This document shows positions 1 to 8,076 of a stretch of DNA of 64,000 nucleotides, piece after piece (position 1 is the first letter of the stretch; every line of letters begins with the position of its first letter). This DNA comes from Mycobacterium sp. BK086 (GTDB taxonomy: Bacteria > Actinomycetota > Actinomycetes > Mycobacteriales > Mycobacteriaceae). Both the position numbers and the translations under genes were made by a program. The DNA is taken from NCBI GenBank assembly GCA_004362315.1, contig SNWL01000010.1, positions 248,001 to 312,000 of the forward strand. Reading direction: 5' to 3'. Under the pieces are notes generated by a model that saw only the letters and a list, made by a program, of their open reading frames with translations, searched no databases and was not told the origin of the DNA.

Positions 1-1
1 T

Positions 2-125
2 TGAACCACTCCAACAACGAGACGTCGTCTGCGGGCACCCCTTCCGCCGCAAATGCAAAGATGTCGTACGACAATTGACTGAGGTCCTCCTCCCGAACCC
101 AGAACCCAGAACCCGACTTTCGCAC
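2..125 (-). CDS. possible 5' end of a leftward gene cut by the window edge
   Basis: An open leftward frame runs from an in-frame stop near 153 to the window edge. It reads as a compositionally normal protein segment (for example LSYDIFAFAAEGVPADDVSL). Two starts are possible: a GTG at 125, or a TTG at 74 preceded about 11 nt upstream by a good GGAGGAGG ribosome site (86-93). Nothing in the visible 25-40 residues identifies a family. It could equally be a chance frame, so this is a tentative call. Confidence 0.25.
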   Translation of the reverse strand, partial: MRKSGSGFWVREEDLSQLSYDIFAFAAEGVPADDVSLLEWF

Positions 126-480
126 GGTCAGTGGTTGAGCAGCATAGCGTTCGTACGATCACCCTCGAAGCTGTTATGCCTCAATGTCGTAACTCGAAGG
201 CAACTGCCTAACAATTACCCCGCGGCGCCGATGCCAGCCAGCCAAGGGCGTCAATGAGTTGCGTTGCCTCGTAATGCCCACGCTAGGCCGACACTGCATA
301 ACGGTGAGGAATTGGACATGCCGAAACGCGACTCTTGTTCAAGCGACTCTGAAACCCATGGCGGCAAGAACCATTCAACCGTCCGATCTCTGCGCGATTT
401 TGCGGTCTTCGGATATGCGCCTGCCGCTCAGCCGCTCGACAGTGGCCCCGGGCACGTCAGGCAACGGGCAGCCGACTCGA
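126..480. other. stretch with no supported gene
   Basis: Only overlapping low-quality frames are present on both strands, without ribosome sites or recognisable protein features. I see no RNA gene or strong inverted repeat here. Confidence 0.5.
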
Positions 481-858
481 CTATCCGCGTCCGTCGCCGG
501 CTTCCCCATCCCTCGGCCCATCGTCTGATTGGCCGGCCACCGAAGTGCCGTCCGGGTCCTGCTCATCGACTGGCCAACTCGGGTACCGCCGGCGCTTGCG
601 CACGGGATAGCCGCCGCGCTCGGCCAATGAGCGCAGCTGGCGCAGTGCGAAAGTGCGGCCACGGCCCCCGGCCGGGATGACGATCCCCGCCCACAAGCCC
701 TCGGCACCCGCCGTCTCACAGGCCTCCCGCGCACACTGCCACCGCAGCGGGCAGACCCGGCACAGCGCCTTGGCGCCCTCGTCGACACGCTCGGTCCAGC
801 GGTCCGGATCCACTTGGCACGCCAGTACGTGCGAATCCCAATCCTGCGCCAAGTTCAC
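481..858 (-). CDS. WhiB-family transcriptional regulator
   Basis: The 125-residue product has the Wbl signature: an isolated Cys near residue 14, a C-x-x-C pair (LCRVCPLRWQC, around 33-42) and a following Cys, then the turn GLWAG that corresponds to the G-[VI]-W-G-G element. Such proteins bind a 4Fe-4S cluster and usually act with the principal sigma factor; that is family knowledge. The GTG start at 858 follows a GGAGGAAGG site. The basic KRRRYPSW stretch after the cluster domain would be the DNA-contacting tail. The C-terminal 30 residues are acidic, Gly/Asp-rich and likely disordered. It is transcribed divergently from the lipoprotein gene at 1146, with an inverted repeat between them. The exact Wbl subclass cannot be assigned from reading alone. 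Confidence 0.85.
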   Translation of the reverse strand: MNLAQDWDSHVLACQVDPDRWTERVDEGAKALCRVCPLRWQCAREACETAGAEGLWAGIVIPAGGRGRTFALRQLRSLAERGGYPVRKRRRYPSWPVDEQDPDGTSVAGQSDDGPRDGEAGDGRG

Positions 859-925
859 GATCGCACCTTCCTCCGTAGGGTTACGCTAAGTTGTCGCATC
901 ATTGGAGCACATAGTTGTGGCGTCA

Positions 926-946
926 CGCAACAACATAGTTGTTGCG
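926..946. promoter_or_regulatory. inverted repeat between the divergent WhiB-like and lipoprotein genes
   Basis: The arms CGCAACAAC and GTTGTTGCG match perfectly around a 3-nt centre (ATA). A related half-site (ACATAGTTGTGGCG) lies about 24 nt upstream at 909-922, and a looser relative (GTTGCATAACATGTTGC) lies near 1080-1096, closer to the lipoprotein start. This looks like an operator for a dimeric regulator controlling one or both genes. Confidence 0.5.
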
Positions 947-1145
947 ACGGCGAGTACGACGTCCCTACGCGACAGGGATATCATGGTTGACCTCGCTAAA
1001 CATGCCGCGAAGATCCCCATTTCCCGACCGCGGAGTCGCGTGCTCAGATCGCGGCAACACCAAAACCAGCCCAATATTGTTGCATAACATGTTGCGATGC
1101 GATACTGTCGCTACAACATCAGTACGAAGGGCTCAGGGGACGATC

Positions 1146-1880
1146 ATGGGAATCCGCACCGCCGCCGCGCGCGGCGTCACCATCGCCATCGCGGGGGCCA
1201 CCGCATGTGCCGCCCTGTCGGGATGCACCGCAGTCACCGGCGGCGACGCCGTCGCCAGCACCAACCGCGCCCCCCTGCAGGCGCCGGTCTACGACGCCGG
1301 CACGGTCGAACAGATGCTGCTACCGACCAATCAGGTCAACGTCGTGATGGGTGCGGCCGCGATGGCGTTGCACAAGACCCGTACCGATATGTTCCGCCCA
1401 GATTCCGGGTTCGCTGACGCGACATGCATGGGTCCCTGGTACCCGGCGGTGAGTTCGACCTACGCCTCCAGCGGCTGGACAGCAGTGCGCAGCAGCGAGT
1501 TCACCGATGTCACAGGCGATAGCGCCGGCGCTGATAATCATGTCGTGATCGAGGCGCTGATCGCGATGCCGTCGGTTCCTGCCACGACCGCGTTTTTCAA
1601 AGACGCTCAACGTATTTGGGCGGGATGCGCGAACCGTGACTTCACCGCCTCCGGCGCCAATGGCCGGTCGTGGAATTGGGAGTTCGCCGACCTACAGGCC
1701 AACCAGACCACCCTCACCATGCTGCAGACCCAGGAAGCCGGTGGCGGGTGGGCCTGTGAACGCACACTGCGGATGTCATCCAACATCGTGGCCGACACCA
1801 TGGCCTGCGGGGTGGATGTCAGCGGCAAATCCAGCGCGCTGGCCGCGGCCATGATCAGCAACATTCCCGACAACCAATAA
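1146..1880 (+). CDS. secreted lipoprotein with PknH-type sensor fold
   Basis: The product is 244 residues. Its N-terminus is a signal peptide ending in the lipobox LSGC, so it should be a membrane-anchored, outward-facing lipoprotein. The remainder resembles the extracellular sensor domain of PknH-like kinases: an opening segment on ligand thresholds (MLLPTNQVNVVMG), paired cysteines (ATCMGPW, WAGCANR, GWACERT, MACGVD) that would form disulfides, and the AVRSSEF/VIEALIAMPS core strands. I start at ATG 1146 rather than the upstream in-frame codons because it begins the signal peptide. Function is probably binding of a cell-envelope ligand; the ligand is unknown. The kinase at 14323-16059 carries a related domain. 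Confidence 0.8.
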   Translation: MGIRTAAARGVTIAIAGATACAALSGCTAVTGGDAVASTNRAPLQAPVYDAGTVEQMLLPTNQVNVVMGAAAMALHKTRTDMFRPDSGFADATCMGPWYPAVSSTYASSGWTAVRSSEFTDVTGDSAGADNHVVIEALIAMPSVPATTAFFKDAQRIWAGCANRDFTASGANGRSWNWEFADLQANQTTLTMLQTQEAGGGWACERTLRMSSNIVADTMACGVDVSGKSSALAAAMISNIPDNQ

Positions 1881-1905
1881 GCCCAACACCCTCAAGGAGA
1901 CCGAT

Positions 1906-2406
1906 ATGAACACCCCGCAGCAGCCTGCACAGCCCTTGGCGTGGGCTCCCCAACCGCAACCGACGTGGCCCAACACCGCGTCGCCGCAACACCCACCGAT
2001 CAGGCCGAACACCGCAGTGCCGCACCAGCAACCGATGTGGCCCAACATCCCTGCACCGCAACAGTATCCGGTGACGGGCGCCCACCCGCGCAACCCGTAC
2101 GCCGCCGCGCCCTACCCGGCGGCACTCCTGTACCAGCCCAGTGGCGAACCGATCTTCACCGTCCGGCTGCGCAAGCACACCGGCCTGGGGCTGGCCTGGC
2201 TCAGCCAGACCTACAGCGTCACCGGAACGTTCCACCAGTGCGAGGCCGCCATCAAAGACGCCCAGCGCCACAATCTGGCGGCCGGATGGTGGAGCATCGC
2301 CTCGATCGTGCTGTGGAACTGGATCGCCCTCGGTGAGAACACCAGCGCCCGGAAGGCTCTGCGTCGCAACGCCAGCCACTACGGCTACGTCCCAGTGCCG
2401 CGCTAA
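1906..2406 (+). CDS. proline/glutamine-rich hypothetical protein
   Basis: The 166-residue product starts 25 bp after the lipoprotein gene with an AAGGAG site, so the two are probably co-transcribed. The first 65 residues are low-complexity repeats rich in Pro, Gln and Ala (WPN-x-P-like units recur three times). The second half (about 66-166) is a compact domain (PIFTVRLRKHTGLGLAWLSQ ... YGYVPVPR) with a hydrophobic segment around WWSIASIVLWNWIAL that could be a short membrane-associated helix. No family is recognised. The proline-rich head with a globular tail is common in mycobacterial envelope-linked proteins. Confidence 0.7.
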   Translation: MNTPQQPAQPLAWAPQPQPTWPNTASPQHPPIRPNTAVPHQQPMWPNIPAPQQYPVTGAHPRNPYAAAPYPAALLYQPSGEPIFTVRLRKHTGLGLAWLSQTYSVTGTFHQCEAAIKDAQRHNLAAGWWSIASIVLWNWIALGENTSARKALRRNASHYGYVPVPR

Positions 2407-2675
2407 CTACGGCGACGGCCGCTGGCGGGACAGAGGGCAGCCAAGCCAGGCGAACGGCCGCGACACTAGTTGAACGTCAACGGCGCCGGCTGCACTTGGC
2501 AAGTGGGTCTGAGGGATTCTGCGAATCTCGGCGCGTTCGCGGACGGTCTCTTCAACCTGCGGAAATCGTTCGTGACCGTTCGTGCTGGACTGGTTTGTGT
2601 TATTCAGTTGTGACACGCTCGCGACAGCGGCGGCTTATGCCGGCGTCCAGTGACTCATAGAGCGTGGCACGTGAT

Positions 2676-3386
2676 TCAGATCGGTGCCACTCCGACGGTC
2701 AATCCTCCGCAGACGTAAATCGTTTGTCCCGTGATGAATCCGGCCTGCTCGTCGAGCAGGTAGGCCGCGGTGTGGGCGATGTCGGCGGGCGTTCCCATCC
2801 GTCGGACAGGTATGGCCTCGGTGATCTGCTTCGTCCGGCCGGCGTCGTTGGCTTTCGCGAACAGTTCGGTGGCGATGGGGCCGGGGCCGATGGCGTTCAC
2901 GGTGATTCCCTCGGGTCCCAGTTCCAGCGCCCAAACTCGGGTGATGCCGATCAGCCCGGCCTTAGATGCGGAGTACGCGGTGCGCAACTCCTTGCCGAGA
3001 GCGGCGCGTGATGCCATGTTGACGATCCGGCCGAATCGGGCGTCCGACATCCCGGGCAGCAATGCCTGCGTGCACTGGACGGCGCACCGGAGGTTGAGCG
3101 CGTACGCACGGTCGACGTCGTCGAGTGATTGTTCACGCAAGAGCGCCGGGAAAACGGCCCCAACGTTGTTGATCAGACGGGTAATCGGGCCGTCGGACAG
3201 CGCCGCATCGAGCGCACGGGCAGTGTCGGCGGTATCAGACAAGTCCGCGATCACGGTCGTTCCGACCGGGCCGGGTTGTCGGTCGAGCACCACGACGTCC
3301 CACCCGCTGTCCACTGCCTTCTCGGCGATGGCCAAACCGATTCCGGACGCGCCGCCAGTGATGAGTATTCGCTCTGCTGTCGTCAT
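2676..3386 (-). CDS. SDR-family oxidoreductase
   Basis: The 236-residue product is a classical short-chain dehydrogenase. It has the N-terminal cofactor loop TGGASGIG (about 8-15), the acidic residue VLDRQ after strand beta-2 that favours NAD, the NNVG structural motif, a catalytic Ser in the MASRAALG region and the YSASK catalytic motif. The C-terminal tail matches the tetramerisation region of 3-oxoacyl-ACP-reductase-like members. The start at 3386 is MTTAERIL; the upstream extension is read-through into the neighbour. One base separates it from the cyclase gene, so the arm 2676-4922 is one transcript. The role is probably oxidation or reduction of a hydroxyl/keto intermediate of the same degradation pathway. 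Substrate is unknown. Confidence 0.9.
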   Translation of the reverse strand: MTTAERILITGGASGIGLAIAEKAVDSGWDVVVLDRQPGPVGTTVIADLSDTADTARALDAALSDGPITRLINNVGAVFPALLREQSLDDVDRAYALNLRCAVQCTQALLPGMSDARFGRIVNMASRAALGKELRTAYSASKAGLIGITRVWALELGPEGITVNAIGPGPIATELFAKANDAGRTKQITEAIPVRRMGTPADIAHTAAYLLDEQAGFITGQTIYVCGGLTVGVAPI

Positions 3387-3387
3387 T

Positions 3388-4455
3388 TCATACCGTCGCG
3401 ATCGGGGTGACCGGCGACCCCGTGGCACCGGGCAGCCGAAGGGGTGGGGCAGTGACAAGGAACCGGGATCTGCCGGCGGAGCGTAGGTAGGTCGCCAGCT
3501 CCGAGAGCCACCACAATTCGCCCAGGTGCACTCCAAGCCGGAATAGGCAGAGCTCATGTAGCGGGAGAGCAGGAGCGCCTACCGGTTTGGTGGTCGGTGG
3601 GAATACCTCGACCGCGTAGTTGTCGGCAGCGATCGCGGCCACACCGCTGCTGTCAATCCATTCGTGCAGGCCTTGGTCGGCGCCGTCGAGTACTGCGCAT
3701 ACGTTCAACGAATCGGCACTCGGCCGACCATCCTGTGCCAGGACTTCGCGGGCAAACCCGGTATGCAGAACCAGAATATCGCCGGGTTCAACCACCACAT
3801 TGTCCTTGGCAAGAATGCCGGCGAACGTGTCGAAGTCGACGATGGTGCGTTCGATGCCGAGGTGCGCTGCCAAGTCGACGAGCACGGCGCGGCCCTGCAC
3901 GCCGTGGCGGGCCATGTGGGTGATGTCGACCGGGCCGGCGTTCGATGTCGAAGCGCTTCCGGTGGCCGCGCCGTCGACGTCGGTGAGGCTCGACAATCCG
4001 GCGGCGCCGGAATCTTGTGGGCCAATGACGTCGACGCCCGCTCGCCACCCGTTGTAGTACAGGAGTTCGTCGATGCTGTCGGCATCGGCGTCGAACGCTG
4101 CGCCTGCATGCCCGAAGGCATCCCACTGCGTCGAGTACTGAGTGTGCAGGACCACGAAATCGTCTGACATCACATCGGTGGCACCAGGAATCGCGACGCT
4201 CATCGGACAATTGAAATTGACCGCGCCCGCCCGCGTCGTCGGCCGCACGATAGGTGGAAACCTGTTGGCGTTGAGTGCCATTCCCCCGGGTAGGGTCAGG
4301 GGAAGCGACAGGCTGAACACTTGGCCTTCGCGCACTTCGGCGATTCCTCGCAGCACCTGTTGTGGTCGGATCATGTTGAGTCGACCGAGGGTGTCATCTG
4401 GGCCGAATTCACCCCAATTGGATCCCTGGGGTCGGCGCTTCCACCGTGCCGTCAC
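3388..4455 (-). CDS. cyclase-family (kynurenine formamidase-like) hydrolase
   Basis: About 355 residues from a GTG start at 4455 that lies six bases after the VOC gene's stop. The motif TQWDAFGHAG corresponds to the metal-binding H/T-x-x-D-x-x-x-H signature of the cyclase/kynurenine formamidase family in its TQWD-x-x-GH form, and VEPGDILVLHTGF and AADNYAVEVFP are the usual later blocks. Such enzymes use a divalent metal to hydrolyse amide or lactone-like bonds. The gene lies between the VOC and SDR genes in one transcript, so ring opening or lactone hydrolysis in a shared pathway is a reasonable inference. Substrate is not determined. Confidence 0.85.
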   Translation of the reverse strand: MTARWKRRPQGSNWGEFGPDDTLGRLNMIRPQQVLRGIAEVREGQVFSLSLPLTLPGGMALNANRFPPIVRPTTRAGAVNFNCPMSVAIPGATDVMSDDFVVLHTQYSTQWDAFGHAGAAFDADADSIDELLYYNGWRAGVDVIGPQDSGAAGLSSLTDVDGAATGSASTSNAGPVDITHMARHGVQGRAVLVDLAAHLGIERTIVDFDTFAGILAKDNVVVEPGDILVLHTGFAREVLAQDGRPSADSLNVCAVLDGADQGLHEWIDSSGVAAIAADNYAVEVFPPTTKPVGAPALPLHELCLFRLGVHLGELWWLSELATYLRSAGRSRFLVTAPPLRLPGATGSPVTPIATV

Positions 4456-4460
4456 AGTCG

Positions 4461-4922
4461 TCAGTGATCCGGGGTCATGACCTGGTGGATCTCGATGACA
4501 TTGCCGGCCGGATCGGTCAGGAAGATCTGGTCCCAATCCTTGACCGCCCACTCGCCGTAGTCGGCGAACGGGATTCCCTGCTCCTGCAAATGCTTGCGCA
4601 CTTCATCCAGATCGTCGGTGCGGAACGCGTAGTGGCCGGTCAGCAGGGGATTGATGGTGTGGCCCATGCGTGGTCCGAGGAAGGCCTGTCGGCGCCCGGC
4701 GTGGATCTGCAGGTCGACGTCCTCGTCACCGCGGGCGTTGAAAAACGCGACATTGGAACGCCATTTGTCGTCGTCCCCTCCGTGCCGGTCGTTCTGGTGA
4801 CCGAGATGCTCGACCATGGGTGGCAACGGATCCGCTTCCATACCCAGCGCAGTCCGGTAGAACTCGTGGAGTTCCTCCATGTTGTCCGACACGACATTCA
4901 CATGATGCAAGCGCAGCTTCAC
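4461..4922 (-). CDS. VOC-family (glyoxalase/extradiol dioxygenase-like) protein
   Basis: I take the GTG at 4922 as start because it follows an AGGAAGG site by about 9 nt; longer in-frame starts lack one. The 153-residue product is a single vicinal-oxygen-chelate unit pair: the first half begins LRLHHVNVVSDNMEELHEFY with the metal-ligand His, and the second contains HYAFRTDDLDEVRKHL and ends FLTDPAGNVIEIHQV with the metal-ligand Glu. Family members are metal-dependent dioxygenases, isomerases or lyases. It is the first gene of the leftward arm and is divergent from the LysR gene, which probably controls it. Confidence 0.8.
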   Translation of the reverse strand: MKLRLHHVNVVSDNMEELHEFYRTALGMEADPLPPMVEHLGHQNDRHGGDDDKWRSNVAFFNARGDEDVDLQIHAGRRQAFLGPRMGHTINPLLTGHYAFRTDDLDEVRKHLQEQGIPFADYGEWAVKDWDQIFLTDPAGNVIEIHQVMTPDH

Positions 4923-5009
4923 GGGTGCTTTTCCTTCCTGACTCACAGTGGCCGGTTGACGTGGCCTAGATGACATGCTGCCCCGCTGAGTCTTATGATT
5001 CCAATACCA

Positions 5010-5026
5010 ATCACATTCATACTGAT
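5010..5026. promoter_or_regulatory. candidate LysR-type operator
   Basis: The dyad ATCA-N9-TGAT lies in the AT-rich spacer between the VOC and LysR genes, overlapped by a second dyad GATT-N8-AATC at 4997-5012. This is the usual place for an LTTR recognition site, although the spacing differs by two bases from the textbook T-N11-A box. Confidence 0.4.
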
Positions 5027-5056
5027 ACGTAAACAATAAATATGTAGGTGACGTCC

Positions 5057-5980
5057 ATGGATCTTCGCGATCTCCAGGCCTTTGTGGCGGTGGCCGAGGA
5101 GCTGCATTTCGGTCGGGCGGCCGCCCGCCTGCACATGGCGCAGCCACCACTGAGTAACAGGATCAGCCAACTCGAGCGGGAATTGCATCTTCAACTCTTT
5201 GAGCGCAGCACACGCAGCGTAAATCTGACCGACGCCGGAACCCGGCTGCTGACTCCTGCGCGGCGTGCACTTGGGCAGGTGCTCGCGGTGAGCGAGATGG
5301 CAAGAGCGATCAGTTCGGGCGGGGAGGGTGTGGTGCGGATCGGCTTCGCTGGCGCTTCGAGTCAGCGAGCGGTTCCGATGCTGGCCAACGCGGTCCGGCG
5401 GACCTATCCCGGTGTGGAGTTGGTCCTGCAGTCTCAGACCTACGTGTACACCGCCTTCGACGAGTTGACTTCGGGCGACCTCGATCTGGCCTTCGTCCGG
5501 GTGCCCGTCACAAACCCCGAATTGAGCTATCGCGTCGTCGAGGTCGAAGACGTGCTGTGTGCTCTGCCTGAGGATCATCGGATGGCGGGACAAGATGATG
5601 TCCGCCTCGAGGAACTTGCCGATGATGGCTTCGTCAGCCTGCCCGAAGGTGCGCGGTCGATGCTGCGCGCCACCATGTACGGAATGTGCCTAAGTGCCGG
5701 CTTCCCGCCCAAGATTGTGCAGGTCGCGCCCGACTCGGCGACTGTGCTCGCTCTGGTCGCTGCCGGGGCGGGCGTGACCATCACGCTCAGTTCGGTCCGG
5801 CCGGCACAAAGCGTGGGGATCGTCTACAAGCCGATCCGTGGGACAGGCCCGGCCCGTCTGTACGCCGCGATCGCCTGGCGGTCGGACAACACGTCGCCGG
5901 CCCTTGCGCGCGTGCTCGAAGTCAGCGAATGGGCGTTGCCCACTCCTGATTCATACGGCCACGATATTAACAATTCCTGA
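5057..5980 (+). CDS. LysR-family transcriptional regulator
   Basis: The 307-residue product starts MDLRDLQAFVAVAEELHFGR and carries the LysR winged HTH in residues 1-60 (AAARLHMAQPPLSNRISQLE), followed by the linker helix and a periplasmic-binding-like effector domain (about 90-295). ATG 5057 is preferred; a GTG at 5048 is in frame but the AGGTG sequence there is better placed as ribosome site. It lies between two catabolic arms, which is the classical arrangement for an LTTR activated by a pathway intermediate. It most resembles the CatR/BenM/CbnR-like group in its N-terminal domain, which fits an aromatic or cyclic substrate, but that is inference. Confidence 0.92.
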   Translation: MDLRDLQAFVAVAEELHFGRAAARLHMAQPPLSNRISQLERELHLQLFERSTRSVNLTDAGTRLLTPARRALGQVLAVSEMARAISSGGEGVVRIGFAGASSQRAVPMLANAVRRTYPGVELVLQSQTYVYTAFDELTSGDLDLAFVRVPVTNPELSYRVVEVEDVLCALPEDHRMAGQDDVRLEELADDGFVSLPEGARSMLRATMYGMCLSAGFPPKIVQVAPDSATVLALVAAGAGVTITLSSVRPAQSVGIVYKPIRGTGPARLYAAIAWRSDNTSPALARVLEVSEWALPTPDSYGHDINNS

Positions 5981-6067
5981 TTTCGTGTTGGACAGTTAAA
6001 AGAAAGCGTCGTTAGCTCTTAGCAACGGGTGTGAGCCACATCGCGCCCGAGCGAAGGAGTGACCGAC

Positions 6068-6955
6068 TTGGCTGATCGATCCAATCCTCTGCCGACGATG
6101 ACTGTCACGGTGGTGGGTTTCGGTGCCATGGGCGCGGCGATGGCTCGCCGCCTCGTCAAGGACGGACACGCCGTCACCGCGGTCGACCCAATCCCGGACG
6201 CCCGCGGGCTGGCGGCCGGTAGTGGAATTCCCGCATTCGCCGACATCGGTGAGGTCCCGCGTTGCGACGTCGTCATCGTCCTGGTCGCGACGGGGCAGCA
6301 GCTACTCGATGCCGCCAAGGCTGCGGTTGCGCAACGCGTGGTGACTGGTGAGACCTGGGTGATCTCGTCCACCGTCGGGCGGCGAACGGCGCGTGAAGCC
6401 GACGAACTGCTCAGTGCAGCCGGTGCCGCGGTCATCGACGCACCGGTGACCGGCGGCGTCCCGGGCGCGACGAATGGGACTCTGCGGTTCCTGGCCGGTG
6501 CGCCACAAGATCGAATCGATTCGATTGCCACAGTTTTAGCGCCACTGGGTGTGGTCAAGGTGGTTGGTGAGCGCCCAGGCGATGGGCAGGCGATGAAAGT
6601 CGTCAACCAACTGTGCAGCTCAGTGCACCTCGCCGTTGCGGCCGAGGCGATCGCGCTGGCTGCCCACCTTGACCTTGACCCCGCCACCGTCGTCGACGTG
6701 ATCAGTGGGGGATCAGGTTCGTCCTGGTTCTTCGATGATCGCGGCCCGCGGATGGCGCGGTTCGGCGCCACCCCCGAAGTACTGACCCGCCTGGCGATTC
6801 TCGTGAAGGACAACGGACTCGTCGAAGAGGAAGCCGATGCCTATGGCGCCCGGGTTCCACTGCTCAAGGCTGCACGACGGCAATATCTGCGCGCCGTTGA
6901 GCTCGGGCTTCTCGAAGCAGACGACAGCCAGATTATCCAGACTTATCTCGATTAA
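6068..6955 (+). CDS. NAD(P)-dependent 3-hydroxyisobutyrate dehydrogenase-family oxidoreductase
   Basis: The product is about 295 residues. The dinucleotide fold begins TVVGFGAMGAAMAR, the substrate-binding motif DAPVTGGVPGATNGTL lies near residue 124, and the catalytic lysine block GDGQAMKVVNQL near residue 168, all in the order expected of beta-hydroxyacid dehydrogenases. The start is uncertain: TTG at 6068 sits eight bases after GAAGGAG; the GTG at 6059 would overlap that site. It opens the rightward set that continues to 12140 with gaps of at most a few tens of bases. It should oxidise a beta-hydroxyacid, or reduce the reverse, in that pathway. Confidence 0.88.
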   Translation: MADRSNPLPTMTVTVVGFGAMGAAMARRLVKDGHAVTAVDPIPDARGLAAGSGIPAFADIGEVPRCDVVIVLVATGQQLLDAAKAAVAQRVVTGETWVISSTVGRRTAREADELLSAAGAAVIDAPVTGGVPGATNGTLRFLAGAPQDRIDSIATVLAPLGVVKVVGERPGDGQAMKVVNQLCSSVHLAVAAEAIALAAHLDLDPATVVDVISGGSGSSWFFDDRGPRMARFGATPEVLTRLAILVKDNGLVEEEADAYGARVPLLKAARRQYLRAVELGLLEADDSQIIQTYLD

Positions 6956-6969
6956 GGGACCTCATACAC

Positions 6970-8073
6970 ATGCAGATCGTCGCTGTCCGGGCCATCCCAT
7001 TCGCCATCCCGTATCGCAAGCCGCTGCACTTCGCGAGCGGTTCCATCGACGTCGCGGACAACGTGCTTGTCGAAGTCGAAACCAATGACGGAATAGTCGG
7101 TTTCGCCGAAGCCCCGCCGCGCCCGTACACCTACGGCGAAACCCAGGTGTCCATCGTCGGGGTCATCAACAGTCTCTTCGCCCCGGCCGTTGTGGGAGAG
7201 TCCGTGCTCGCCCGCGAACGAGTGCGAGCCAAGCTGGCTAGGACCGTCGGTAACCCCACCGCTAAATCCGCCATCGATATGGCCATGTGGGATGCGTGGG
7301 GCAAGACGATTGGCCAGCCGGTGCACCAACTTCTGGGCGGATACACCAATCACCTCCGGGTCAGCCACATGCTCGGATTCGACGACCCGGCGGCGATGGC
7401 AGAAGAAGCCCTCCGCATGCGCGACGAGTTCGGGATCATGTCTTTCAAGGTCAAGGTCGGCCGAGTGCCCATTGACCGAGACATCGCAGTATGCCGGGCG
7501 ATCCGCGAAGCACTGGGCAACGAGGCGGAGATGTATCTCGACGGCAACCGCGGATGGTCGGCATCGCAAGCCGCTCGCGCCCTCCGCGAACTTGCGGATG
7601 TCAACCTGTCCCGGGTCGAAGAACTCTGTCCGGCCGACGACGTGATAGGTCGACGCTGGCTCGTCCAACAGTCACCCATCCCGTTCGTGGCCGACGAAAG
7701 CGCAACCACCCCAGCAGATGTCACCCGGGAATTGCTCTCTGGAGCCGCTACCGCGATCAGCATCAAGACCGCACGTACCGGCTTCTCCGACTCGCTACGA
7801 GTGGCACATCTGGCCGAAGGGCTCGGCGTCGAGACTGCCATCGGAAACCAGATCGACGGCCAGATCGGCACCGCCTGCTCGTTGGCATTCGGTGCCTCCC
7901 AACGGACTACTGCCAAACAAGCTGCGGAACTATCCAATTACCTCGACATGGCAGACGACCTGCTCACCGAGCCCCTCGAGATCGCTGACGGGCTGATGAC
8001 CGTCCGACCTGAGCCGGGCCTAGGCATCGCGATCGACCCGAAGAAACTCGAGTATTACCGCAAGGACCGATGA
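6970..8073 (+). CDS. mandelate racemase / muconate lactonizing enzyme-family protein
   Basis: The 367-residue product has the enolase-superfamily layout: an N-terminal capping domain and a C-terminal barrel. Visible active-site elements are the K-x-K motif in FKVKVG (near 160), the metal ligands in YLDGNRGW, VEELCPAD and VADES, and the opposing lysine in ISIKTAR. That lysine pair on both sides of the pocket is typical of the MLE subgroup (cycloisomerases, o-succinylbenzoate synthase, dipeptide epimerase), so family membership is certain while the reaction is not. A cycloisomerase feeding the thiolase and CoA-transferase downstream would suit a beta-ketoadipate-type route. Confidence 0.88.
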   Translation: MQIVAVRAIPFAIPYRKPLHFASGSIDVADNVLVEVETNDGIVGFAEAPPRPYTYGETQVSIVGVINSLFAPAVVGESVLARERVRAKLARTVGNPTAKSAIDMAMWDAWGKTIGQPVHQLLGGYTNHLRVSHMLGFDDPAAMAEEALRMRDEFGIMSFKVKVGRVPIDRDIAVCRAIREALGNEAEMYLDGNRGWSASQAARALRELADVNLSRVEELCPADDVIGRRWLVQQSPIPFVADESATTPADVTRELLSGAATAISIKTARTGFSDSLRVAHLAEGLGVETAIGNQIDGQIGTACSLAFGASQRTTAKQAAELSNYLDMADDLLTEPLEIADGLMTVRPEPGLGIAIDPKKLEYYRKDR

Positions 8074-8076
8074 TCG

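Noticed and set aside
2407-2616. 69-codon leftward gene after the proline-rich protein
   Set aside because: No ribosome site, low-complexity tail, and placed between convergent genes.
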